A model generated the notes under the pieces. The model made no database searches. It saw only the letters and a program-made list of their open reading frames with translations, and was not told the origin of the DNA. The position numbers and the translations under genes are program-made. Below, piece after piece: positions 1-5,690 of a stretch of 6,110 nt of DNA. Position 1 is the first letter of the stretch. Each line of letters opens with the position of its first letter. The DNA is from Akkermansia muciniphila (GTDB taxonomy: Bacteria; Verrucomicrobiota; Verrucomicrobiia; Verrucomicrobiales; Akkermansiaceae): the NCBI GenBank assembly GCA_945870545.1, contig CAMBTF010000113.1, forward strand, positions 1 to 6,110, given 5' to 3'.

Positions 1-567
1 CTGTGATCTGGCAGGTGATGGGATAGGCACAGCCCACCGCCTCGCGAGGAATGCCGCGAGAACCTCGTTTTCGGGTGGCTGGAGGCGAGCCGATCGAAAC
101 CGGGTTTGGAAGCGTTCGGTCAGGCTGCCGAGGTCGAGGTTCGTGGTGCCGGGGAACGCATGGCCTGGCTTCATCCGGTCGAAATACGTTAGAAGCATGT
201 CCTGCGCGTCCTTGGAGCAGCGGTCTAACTCATTCACGACTTTGACCGACCATGATCCAAAGAGCGATCCATAGGCGAGTGAGCGCGTCCATTCGCGGGC
301 GAGTTCGAGTCCCACTTCCTTGCCGTTCACGTCCTCGATGGCGACGGGGTGGCTGGCGAGCGTGCGGGCGATCATGTTCACCAAACTCGTCTTGCCGATA
401 CCGGGAGCGCCGGAGATCAGGAGCTTGAGTGGCTGGTCGGGAGTGGTTCGCAGTCGCTCGGCTTTCCGCATCAGCACATCTGCCACCTTGCTGGCGTGTC
501 CCACGAAGTCATCGGCACAGAATGGGACGAAGCAGGTGGGCGGGATGGGCGTTTGCTTACGCGGCAT
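1..567 (-). CDS. AAA+ ATPase of a mobile or accessory module, clamp-loader-like (C-terminus beyond window)
   Basis: The visible part is 189 residues with no stop, so the gene continues off the left edge. A Walker A motif GAPGIGKT lies at residues 53-60. A Walker B-like strand VKVVNELD at 108-115 has Asn where Asp is usual, followed by the catalytic-type Glu113. A sensor-1-like TTN sits at 141-143, and the segment LTERFQTRF (149-157) resembles the arginine-rich sensor/finger region of RFC/RuvB/DnaX-type AAA+ proteins. The N-terminal DDFVG plus the spacing to Walker A also fits that group. ATP binding is therefore well supported; the substrate is unknown. The ATG at 567 is preceded by AAGGGA with a 6-base gap, which decides the start. 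The gene overlaps the upstream 51-residue gene by 11 bases, indicating translational coupling. Such small ATPases often accompany transposases or plasmid/phage replication genes; no such partner is visible here, so the role is inference. Confidence 0.85.
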   Translation of the reverse strand, partial: MPRKQTPIPPTCFVPFCADDFVGHASKVADVLMRKAERLRTTPDQPLKLLISGAPGIGKTSLVNMIARTLASHPVAIEDVNGKEVGLELAREWTRSLAYGSLFGSWSVKVVNELDRCSKDAQDMLLTYFDRMKPGHAFPGTTNLDLGSLTERFQTRFRSARLQPPENEVLAAFLARRWAVPIPSPARSQ

Positions 568-712
568 GCTCAGTCCCTTTCCCTCTAGCAAGTTGAATGA
601 GGTGATCCGCAATGGCTTGTGCCCCTTTCCGGTAAACGACCACCGCGAGTAGCTCGCCGTCCACATACACCGCCCAGAAGCGGGTTTGTCGGTATTTCTT
701 TACCTCGATCAT
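557..712 (-). CDS. small conserved-looking protein of the AAA+ module, 51 residues
   Basis: This complete small gene encodes 51 residues, beginning MIEVKKYRQTRFWAVYVDGE and ending GKGTEHAA. The N-terminal half is rich in alternating hydrophobic and polar residues (RFWAVYVDGELLAVVVYRKG, about 11-30), which predicts a two- or three-stranded beta sheet. It is followed by an amphipathic helix (AQAIADHLIQLARG, 31-44). The start is decided by GGAGGG exactly 6 bases before the ATG at 712. That ATG shares ATGA with the stop of the upstream gene, and the stop overlaps the start of the ATPase gene by 11 bases. This nested arrangement is strong evidence that it is real despite its size. I do not recognise a named family and assign no function; a partner or regulator of the ATPase is a reasonable guess. 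Confidence 0.72.
   Translation of the reverse strand: MIEVKKYRQTRFWAVYVDGELLAVVVYRKGAQAIADHLIQLARGKGTEHAA
574..579 (-). promoter_or_regulatory. ribosome binding site of the AAA+ ATPase gene
   Basis: On the minus strand AAGGGA stands 6 bases before the ATG at 567, within the purine-rich run AGAGGGAAAGGGA. It lies inside the 3' end of the upstream 51-residue gene, so ribosomes finishing that gene are delivered onto it. Confidence 0.7.
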
Positions 713-897
713 ACCCAGCCCTCCGGTCTTGCACGAGCGTTGAGGTCGCCGAGCTTGAGTCCGTATTTCTCAGCCGTCTTGAGCGGATTCCCGTAGCGGC
801 GGAAGTGGCGTTTGACGAGGTTCCAATCCGGCTCGGGCGTGAGTTCTGGCAGGTTGTCAAAAGTGCTTTCGTTTTCGAGAACGGAAATTTTAACCAC
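709..897 (-). CDS. short helix-turn-helix-like protein, first gene of the AAA+ module, 5' end possibly altered by a repeat
   Basis: From a GTG at 897 the frame gives 62 residues. The C-terminal part, RHFRRYGNPLKTAEKYGL and on to LNARARPEGW (about 30-61), has the look of a short helix-turn-helix of the kind seen in phage small-terminase or regulator proteins: a basic helix, a Gly-Asn turn, a TAEKYGL helix, then an RARPEGW end. Its stop overlaps the next start as ATGA, so it belongs to the same transcript as the two genes downstream. The start is uncertain. The GTG lies inside the terminal inverted repeat of the adjacent repeat element and has no Shine-Dalgarno; an in-frame ATG at 966 would add 23 residues encoded wholly by repeat DNA. 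The simplest reading is that the repeat replaced or truncated the original 5' end, so the gene may be a remnant. DNA binding is inference. Confidence 0.55.
   Translation of the reverse strand: MVKISVLENESTFDNLPELTPEPDWNLVKRHFRRYGNPLKTAEKYGLKLGDLNARARPEGWV
719..724 (-). promoter_or_regulatory. ribosome binding site of the 51-residue gene
   Basis: GGAGGG on the minus strand, 6 bases before the ATG at 712. It is the best Shine-Dalgarno match in the window and lies inside the last codons of the upstream gene. It is the main argument for translation of the short gene. Confidence 0.75.
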
Positions 898-1059
898 GGA
901 TCCGACTTCGCCAAGGCTTCCTCCTTCGCTAAAGCTACGGCGGACAAGACGACGGACAGGTGGCACGGATTTTCACGGATTTACGGATACACCGAACAGG
1001 TTTGAAAATCGTTTCCATAACTCTTTCTTCATCCGTGGCCATCCGTGAAATCCGTGGTT
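892..1059. repeat. hairpin-rich repetitive element with terminal inverted repeats
   Basis: The outer ends are a perfect 10-base inverted pair, AACCACGGAT at 892-901 and ATCCGTGGTT at 1050-1059. Inside, 962-987 (three successive ACGGAT units) is complementary to 1031-1057 (three ATCCGTG-type units) and could fold into a long imperfect stem around a loop of roughly 43 bases. Between the outer left repeat and the stem lies a GC-rich two-unit direct repeat (907-942). No transposase is encoded, so this is a non-autonomous or REP-like element. ATCCGTG-type hairpins of this style recur in intergenic DNA of environmental bacteria, which I recall in general terms and have not searched. It separates the leftward module from the rightward nucleotidyltransferase gene. 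Confidence 0.7.
907..942. repeat. two-unit direct repeat, 18-base period, within the hairpin element
   Basis: TTCGCCAAGGCTTCC at 907 and TTCGCTAAAGCTACG at 925 are offset by 18 bases, i.e. six codons. Read on the plus strand they spell FAKAS then FAKAT. The period and open frames on both strands create spurious peptides over this region, so peptides seen here should not be taken as evidence for genes. Confidence 0.6.
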
Positions 1060-1162
1060 CGATTTCGGTTTTCGGTTTTCGGGATCAACCGAGCACCCCG
1101 AAAGTTTTCAGAGTCCATGTCTTGGGCTTGCCAGAGCGGATCCGTTCCGCCATTCATTCTCA

Positions 1163-2056
1163 ATGCCGACATTAATCGTCCTCGCCGCCGGAATGGGTAG
1201 CCGTTACGGCGGATTGAAACAGCTCGATCCAATGGGTCCTGCAGGTGAAACAGTGCTCGATTATTCCGTTTTTGATGCGATACGCGCCGGATTCGACCGC
1301 GTGATCTTCGTGATTCGAGAGGATTTTGCCGAGGCATTTCGTGCGGGAATCGGCGCGCGCTTCGCAGACCGGATCCGGGTGGACTATGCTTTCCAATACC
1401 TCGACGACCTTCCGGAGCCCTACATGCCACCCGCTGGACGCACCAAGCCCTGGGGCACTTCCCATGCGATCCTCGCAGCGCGCCATCTGGTTGATTCCCC
1501 CTTCGCTGTGATTAATGCGGATGATTTCTATGGTCGCGACGCCTACGCGCGTGCCGCTGAGTTTCTTGGCACGATCACCGCCCGTCATTGCGGACTTGTG
1601 GCCTATCCTCTCAGCAACACGCTTTCCGATCACGGCCAGGTGAACCGTGGAATCTGCGAGGTCGCTAGCGGGGTGCTGAAAAGCGTCGAAGAGGTTCTTA
1701 GGATCAGCCAGGAAGCGGACGGAAGCATTACTGGCGAATGGCTGGACGGCATACGCCGGGATATCACTCCCGAATCTCCCGTTTCCATGAACTTCTGGGT
1801 CTTTCCCGCCGAGTTTATGGTCGCCCTCCAAGCGGAATTCGTGAAATTTCTCTCCGCTGGAATTGGCGTTACCGGAGAATTTTACATTCCGTCTGCGGTC
1901 GATTCCCTCATCCGCCAAGACAAGACGATCTGCCATGTGATTAAGACGGATGCCTCATGGTTCGGCGTGACTTACCCGGAAGACAAGCAACCTGTGATGC
2001 AGTCGATACGGGCACTCATTGCGGCAGGCGAATACCCTGATCCACTGGTGGGCTGA
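1163..2056 (+). CDS. nucleotidyltransferase, sugar-phosphate type (NTP_transferase fold)
   Basis: A complete 297-residue protein of the GalU/RmlA-like nucleotidyltransferase superfamily, which transfers a nucleoside monophosphate from an NTP to a sugar phosphate and releases pyrophosphate in the cytoplasm. The N-terminal nucleotide-binding signature LAAGMGSRYGGLKQ is at 7-20. The metal-binding acidic motif NADDFYG is at 118-124, preceded by KPWGTSHAIL (95-104), which matches the base/sugar contact region. MNFWVFPAEF (209-218) and GEFYIPSAVD (238-247) fit the C-terminal half of the fold. The actual sugar and nucleotide cannot be told from sequence alone. The start ATG at 1163 has no Shine-Dalgarno, but the signature begins within seven residues of it, so no earlier start is needed. 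The gene stands alone between the repeat element and a convergent Nudix gene, so context gives no pathway. Confidence 0.9.
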   Translation: MPTLIVLAAGMGSRYGGLKQLDPMGPAGETVLDYSVFDAIRAGFDRVIFVIREDFAEAFRAGIGARFADRIRVDYAFQYLDDLPEPYMPPAGRTKPWGTSHAILAARHLVDSPFAVINADDFYGRDAYARAAEFLGTITARHCGLVAYPLSNTLSDHGQVNRGICEVASGVLKSVEEVLRISQEADGSITGEWLDGIRRDITPESPVSMNFWVFPAEFMVALQAEFVKFLSAGIGVTGEFYIPSAVDSLIRQDKTICHVIKTDASWFGVTYPEDKQPVMQSIRALIAAGEYPDPLVG

Positions 2057-2092
2057 ACAGCATCGCGCGCGGGCGGGGAAACCCATTCTCTT

Positions 2093-2584
2093 TCATGAAG
2101 GTCGCGCAATCGGTGCAGACTCGAGGCTGACGTTGAAAAAATCCTCCATCACGGCGCGATAAACCTCACGCTTGAAGGAGGGTAACCAGTCGAGATCGAA
2201 TTCTTCGGGCAGGATCCAGCGGTAAGCGCCGAATTCCTGTGGCGTCTGGTTCACGTCGATGGGCGGGGCGGGGTCCTTCAGCTTGCAGAGGAAATAGGTT
2301 TGCTCCTGGCCGTGGTTGCCGTGCTTGCGGATTTTTTTCACACGGACTTCGGGCGGGTAAAGATAGCGGTAACCGTCACGGCGCTCGAGGATCTCGTAGT
2401 CGTTTTTCCCGAGCCCCACCTCCTCGCGCACTTCACGGATCAATGCCTGCTCCATGCTTTCTCCGTCATCGACGCCACCCTGTGGGAACTGCCACGCACC
2501 CGGCAGATTGAAGCGCTCACAAACTAGAAGGCAGCCGCTGGCATTCACAATGAGTGCCGCAACGTTCGGGCGATAACGAACCAT
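2093..2584 (-). CDS. Nudix hydrolase, RppH-like (RNA 5'-pyrophosphohydrolase or dinucleoside polyphosphate hydrolase)
   Basis: From the ATG at 2584 this gives 163 residues, close to the usual 155-175 of RppH. The start MVRYRPNVAALIVN matches the RYRPNVG-type opening of the family. WQFPQGGVDDGES (31-43) leads into a complete Nudix box at 36-58 (GX5EX7REVREEVGL) with all metal-binding Glu residues. The late motif PSFKREVYRAVMEDF (135-149) is also typical of RppH. Family members remove pyrophosphate from 5'-triphosphorylated mRNA to start decay, or hydrolyse diadenosine polyphosphates; which one is not decidable here. An in-frame ATG at 2674 would add 30 residues, but these are unlike the family and are read through an AT-rich spacer, so the shorter start is preferred. 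Neither start has a good ribosome binding site. The gene converges with the nucleotidyltransferase gene (36-base gap) and diverges from the secreted-protein gene. Confidence 0.9.
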   Translation of the reverse strand: MVRYRPNVAALIVNASGCLLVCERFNLPGAWQFPQGGVDDGESMEQALIREVREEVGLGKNDYEILERRDGYRYLYPPEVRVKKIRKHGNHGQEQTYFLCKLKDPAPPIDVNQTPQEFGAYRWILPEEFDLDWLPSFKREVYRAVMEDFFNVSLESAPIARPS

Positions 2585-2685
2585 AAAGCGATGCTGACAG
2601 ATACCCAAAGTCCGATCAATAGTTAACTTTTCCAAATCATCTACAGGCTGGTCAAGGTCGGACCCCGGTGACATGGATAGAGTTT

Positions 2686-3240
2686 ATGAAAAACCTGTCG
2701 TTTCTCTTCATGGGTGTTCTGGCCTTTTCACCGCTCGCTTTTGCTCAAAGCAACAACCCTAGACCGAATCCGGACTCTGAAGAACCCCTGCAAGAAAAGG
2801 ACAAAGACAATGACAAGGAAACCCGAAACGGCTTTTGGGAAGCAAACCTTGCGGGCGGAAACTACATGGTCGCCCTGGGACGCATCTCCTCGGTGAGCCG
2901 CCATAAATACGTGCTCGACGGGACGGTCATCGTCGATGAGGTGACGATCGACACCGAGGGCCAGGCGCTGGCCCGATTCTATTTCCTCTCGCCGATCGAG
3001 GTGGGAGGCACTGGCGCGGCGGCGGCGGATGCGGTGGAAAAGGCGGCGGCGCTACTCGATGGCGCGGTGCGGCGGGCAGGTGTGGATGTCCAAGACATGG
3101 TGGTGAAAAAATATCCGCTCACCACACACTCCAAGACGATCGAATACCGCCTGCTTTCCGAACAACAGCTCGGTGCGCTTTATGGGAGCGCTAAGACCGC
3201 ATGGGTCACCGGCAGGGGCAGGGTGTTCACCGGCCGCTGA
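2686..3240 (+). CDS. secreted protein of unknown function with N-terminal signal peptide
   Basis: A complete 184-residue protein from the ATG at 2686. Residues 1-20 form a classical signal peptide: K2, the hydrophobic run LSFLFMGVLAF, then SPLAFA before Gln21, so cleavage after AFA is expected. A polar linker rich in Lys, Asp and Glu (about 36-48) follows. The remaining domain starts near NGFWEANLAGGNYMVALGRI and contains alternating beta strands (HKYVLDGTVIVDEVTID), an Ala-rich helix (GTGAAAADAVEKAAALLDGA) and a VVKKYPLTTHSKTIEYRLL stretch near the C-terminus. I do not recognise the family. A GTG at 2668 would add six residues but spoils the signal peptide start. Its stop lies 47 bases before the preferred start of the rsmA-Nudix gene, so the two may be co-transcribed. 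Export to the periplasm or outside is inference from the leader. Confidence 0.82.
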   Translation: MKNLSFLFMGVLAFSPLAFAQSNNPRPNPDSEEPLQEKDKDNDKETRNGFWEANLAGGNYMVALGRISSVSRHKYVLDGTVIVDEVTIDTEGQALARFYFLSPIEVGGTGAAAADAVEKAAALLDGAVRRAGVDVQDMVVKKYPLTTHSKTIEYRLLSEQQLGALYGSAKTAWVTGRGRVFTGR

Positions 3241-3287
3241 GAATCTCCGCGCTCGCCAAGCGGCATGCGGACGCGCAGCATCCCGCC

Positions 3288-4622
3288 GTGACCGGACAGG
3301 AAATACGTGAGGCGCTCGATCGCGCAAGGGTGCTCCCCAGCAAGCAGCTCGGCCAGAATTTCCTGACCGATCCGAATATGGCGCGCTGGATCGTTTCCCA
3401 GCTTGAAATTTTTCCCGAAGACACGGTCGTCGAGGTCGGCCCCGGCACGGGATCGCTCACGGAACATGTCCTCGGAAAAGCGAAGCGCGTGATCCTCGTG
3501 GAGTTCGACGCCCGCCTCGCTGCCGAGCTGAGCGACCGTTTCCGCGACCGCAACGATGTGGAAGTCCATCATGCCGACGGCGCGAAGTTCGACCGCCGCA
3601 CTCTTTTCAAGCACCGCCCGGTCAAGTTCCTCGGCAACCTGCCGTATTCCTCGGGCGGGGCGATCATGAAAAACATGCTTTGCCGCCCGCATCCGTTTTC
3701 GCGGGCCGTGATCATGCTGCAGAAAGAAGTGATCGACCGCCTCTCCGCGCAGCCCGGCGTGAAGGATTACGGCATCCTCAGCCTGCGCATGCAGGTAGAT
3801 TGGGAAATTACCTCCCTGCGCGTGGTGCCGCCGGATGCGTTTTATCCGAGGCCGAGCATCGACTCCGCTGTCGCCGTGCTCACCCCGCGCAACGAGGCGG
3901 GCGAGCCGACCTTCGACCTCCGTCTTTTCGACGAACTCGTGCGCCGGGGTTTTTCGCAAAGGAGGAAACAACTCGGGAAACAGCTTCCGGATTCGCCACC
4001 GTGGCGTGAGGTCGCGGAAAAGCTCGGATGGCCTGCGACCACGCGCGGCGAGGAGCTGGATCTCGCGAAATGGATCACACTGACCCGCGCATACGACACC
4101 CATCCGCTCAAGGACAAGCCTCAGAAGGATGGGGAGATCTTCGATGTCGTGGATGAAAATGATATCCCCGTCGGCACCGCCACACGTGCGGAGGTTCATG
4201 CGAAAAACCTGATCCACCGCGCGGTGCACGTCTTCGTGCTGAACCGTAATGGCGACCTTTACCTCCAGAAACGCTCGCGCCTTAAAGACATGAATCCGGG
4301 TGTCTGGGATTCCAGCGTTTCCGGCCACCTCGATGCGGGTGAGGACTATCTCCAAGCCGCTGTCCGCGAGCTCGGCGAGGAAATCGGGATCGACGCGAAC
4401 GCGGAGGATCTGGAACACATCGCCGCAGTGAAACCGTCCGTCGAAACCGGCTGGGAGCACATCCATGTTTTCCTCACCCGCCACAACGGCGCGGTGAACT
4501 TCCCCGCCGCCGAAATCGAATCCATGATCCCCTTCCCCATCGCCGAGATCAAAGCATGGATCGCCGCCAGCCCGGAGGATTTCTCCCCCGCGTTTAGGAT
4601 GCTGTTCTGTGAAAAATGGTAG
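3288..4622 (+). CDS. rsmA: fusion: 16S rRNA (adenine1518/1519-N6)-dimethyltransferase RsmA + C-terminal Nudix hydrolase domain
   Basis: A single 444-residue frame holds two whole domains. Residues 1 to about 275 are RsmA/KsgA: SKQLGQNFL (18-26), SAM-binding VVEVGPGTGSLT (47-58), acidic VEFD (71-74), HADGAKF (95-101), catalytic NLPY (117-120), then MLQKEVIDRL and PPDAFYPRPSIDSAV. It dimethylates two adjacent adenines near the 3' end of 16S rRNA during small-subunit assembly. From about 286 a Nudix domain of the YfcD/isopentenyl-diphosphate-isomerase type starts (EIFDVVDENDIPVG, then IHRAVHVFVLN). It has a perfect box at 346-368 (GX5EX7RELGEEIGI). RsmA alone is usually 260-290 residues, so the extra 160 are a real addition. 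The GTG at 3288 gives the typical MTGQEIREAL start; an in-frame ATG at 3201 would overlap the upstream gene by 40 bases and add 29 atypical residues. No clear Shine-Dalgarno. The Nudix substrate is unknown. Confidence 0.93.
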   Translation: MTGQEIREALDRARVLPSKQLGQNFLTDPNMARWIVSQLEIFPEDTVVEVGPGTGSLTEHVLGKAKRVILVEFDARLAAELSDRFRDRNDVEVHHADGAKFDRRTLFKHRPVKFLGNLPYSSGGAIMKNMLCRPHPFSRAVIMLQKEVIDRLSAQPGVKDYGILSLRMQVDWEITSLRVVPPDAFYPRPSIDSAVAVLTPRNEAGEPTFDLRLFDELVRRGFSQRRKQLGKQLPDSPPWREVAEKLGWPATTRGEELDLAKWITLTRAYDTHPLKDKPQKDGEIFDVVDENDIPVGTATRAEVHAKNLIHRAVHVFVLNRNGDLYLQKRSRLKDMNPGVWDSSVSGHLDAGEDYLQAAVRELGEEIGIDANAEDLEHIAAVKPSVETGWEHIHVFLTRHNGAVNFPAAEIESMIPFPIAEIKAWIAASPEDFSPAFRMLFCEKW

Positions 4623-4637
4623 GCTCGTTTTCACAGC

Positions 4638-5360
4638 ATGAAGAAAATCCTCATCATCGCAGGGCCGAACGGGGCGGGAAAGACCACCTTTGCCACAGAA
4701 TTCCTTCCCCATGAAGCCGACTGCCCCGAGTTCGTGAATGCCGATCTCATCGCCGCTGGATTGAGTCCGTTCCAGCCGGATCAAGCAGCCTTCGCCGCTG
4801 GTCGTTTGTTGCTCGGACGCATTGATGATCTCGCGGCGGCTGGGAAAAGTTTCGCATTCGAGACCACGCTCTCCACTCGCAGCTACGCCCGCCGCATCCC
4901 GCAATGGCGAAGCGCTGGGTATCTAGTGAAACTCTATTTCATGACGCTCCCCGATCCCGAGTTCGCCATCCGCCGGGTGGAACGGCGGGTTCGGCTTGGT
5001 GGTCACGATATCCCCGCAGCGACCATCCGTCGTCGTTTCCAAAGAGGGTTGGAAAACCTAAGGAATCATTATCTTGGGATTGTCGATGAGTGGTCGATCT
5101 ACGATGCTTCTGCGAATCCGCCGATCCTACTGGATTCCGGTGATAACCGCCCAACCGACAAGCTCATGGAAGATCCCGTCGAATACCGCGCCACCTCAAG
5201 CCGCCCACGCCCTGCCAAACCCTTGGACGATCCCGACTTCATTGGTGCCGAAGCGGCTCTGAAAAGGGCTTCCGCCAAAGCCGTCGCCCGCGATCTCGCG
5301 GCGGGTTTGGAGCCAATCGTCCGCACTCCCCACTCTTCCTGGCCACTGAACGACCCGTGA
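4638..5360 (+). CDS. zeta-toxin-family P-loop kinase with antitoxin-like C-terminal extension
   Basis: A 240-residue P-loop protein. Walker A GPNGAGKTT is at 9-17. VNADLIAAGLSPF (33-45) and FAFETTLSTRSY (72-83) are the substrate-site motifs of zeta-toxin/COG4185-type ATPases. The Arg-rich RRVERRVRLGGHDIP (112-126) followed by IRRRFQRGLENL (130-141) matches the phosphate-binding lid. Characterised zeta toxins phosphorylate UDP-N-acetylglucosamine and poison wall synthesis, but many chromosomal relatives are uncharacterised, so toxicity is not shown. The core normally ends near residue 170-180. Here another 60 residues follow, including GAEAALKRASAKAVARDLAA (203-222), which resembles the start of the short antitoxin often encoded next to such kinases. 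No separate antitoxin gene is visible on either side. The gene begins 15 bases after rsmA-Nudix on the same strand and has no good ribosome binding site; co-transcription is likely. Confidence 0.85.
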   Translation: MKKILIIAGPNGAGKTTFATEFLPHEADCPEFVNADLIAAGLSPFQPDQAAFAAGRLLLGRIDDLAAAGKSFAFETTLSTRSYARRIPQWRSAGYLVKLYFMTLPDPEFAIRRVERRVRLGGHDIPAATIRRRFQRGLENLRNHYLGIVDEWSIYDASANPPILLDSGDNRPTDKLMEDPVEYRATSSRPRPAKPLDDPDFIGAEAALKRASAKAVARDLAAGLEPIVRTPHSSWPLNDP

Positions 5361-5610
5361 GCGATAGCGAGCAATCACAATCCCGCGACGGCCATACCTC
5401 ATAGCCGAAAGGCAAAACTGAACACTAGCACACTCTTTCCATGATGGTCTTCCTCGCCAACAAGTCCAAATTCCGTGCGGACATCTTCAAGGAGCATGCG
5501 TCGATCCCCGCAATTTAACATTTTCTCCGACGTCACCGAAGACTGACATCTGACCCCAAATAGAGAGGGAGGAAGAATCCTACTTCGCCTTTAGGCTATG
5601 AAGGACAGGT

Positions 5611-5631
5611 TGATGAATGATGAATGATGAA
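5611..5631. repeat. tandem repeat, three units of TGATGAA
   Basis: Three perfect consecutive 7-base TGATGAA units, followed by TTTTGATTGGG. It carries stop codons in all phases of the plus strand and directly precedes the paired hairpins, so it is probably part of the same repetitive element. Confidence 0.75.
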
Positions 5632-5646
5632 TTTTGATTGGGATGG

Positions 5647-5690
5647 CGGGCGGAGACGCCCGTTTGAACTCAAGGAGCGAGGACGCTCCT
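5647..5690. repeat. paired perfect hairpins, REP-like
   Basis: Two perfect stem-loops stand 10 bases apart: CGGGCG-GAGA-CGCCCG at 5647-5662 (6-bp stem, GAGA loop) and AGGAGCG-AGGA-CGCTCCT at 5673-5690 (7-bp stem, AGGA loop), followed by an extra TGCTCCTTA half-copy. Both loops are purine tetraloops. No U-run follows either stem, so an intrinsic terminator is not favoured. A bacterial REP-type element is the best reading; RNA stabilisation or a target for an unseen REP transposase are possibilities. Confidence 0.65.

Noticed and set aside
320..652. 110-codon plus-strand frame opposite the ATPase start
   Set aside because: The antisense strand carries the Walker A and B motifs; the plus-strand translation is low in meaning and has no family features.
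585..1005. Plus- and minus-strand frames of 120-128 codons over the repeat and the small genes
   Set aside because: They are composed of repeat-derived peptides (FAKAS/FAKAT, Ser/Arg-rich) and conflict with the nested minus-strand genes that have good ribosome binding sites.
1172..1936. 254-codon minus-strand frame opposite the nucleotidyltransferase
   Set aside because: It lies wholly within the real gene in antisense and shows no motif or ribosome binding site.
2057..2092. Possible bidirectional terminator between the convergent genes
   Set aside because: The 36-base gap has only a weak GGG...CCC pairing and no U-run.
3180..4904. Very long open frame (574 codons) on the minus strand opposite rsmA-Nudix
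   Set aside because: It is the antisense shadow of a strongly supported gene. Its translation is full of His, Arg and Glu runs with no domain, and GC-rich third positions on the plus strand keep this frame free of stops.
5441..5518. 25-residue frame beginning MMVFLANKSKFRAD
   Set aside because: No ribosome binding site, no coupled neighbour and too short to judge. It could be a remnant of a lost gene but nothing identifies it.
5611..5631. Possible CRISPR-like array
   Set aside because: The unit is 7 bases, perfectly tandem and without spacers.
5647..5690. Paired hairpins as a rho-independent terminator
   Set aside because: Neither stem is followed by a U-run on either strand, and they lie nearly 290 bases after the zeta-kinase stop.
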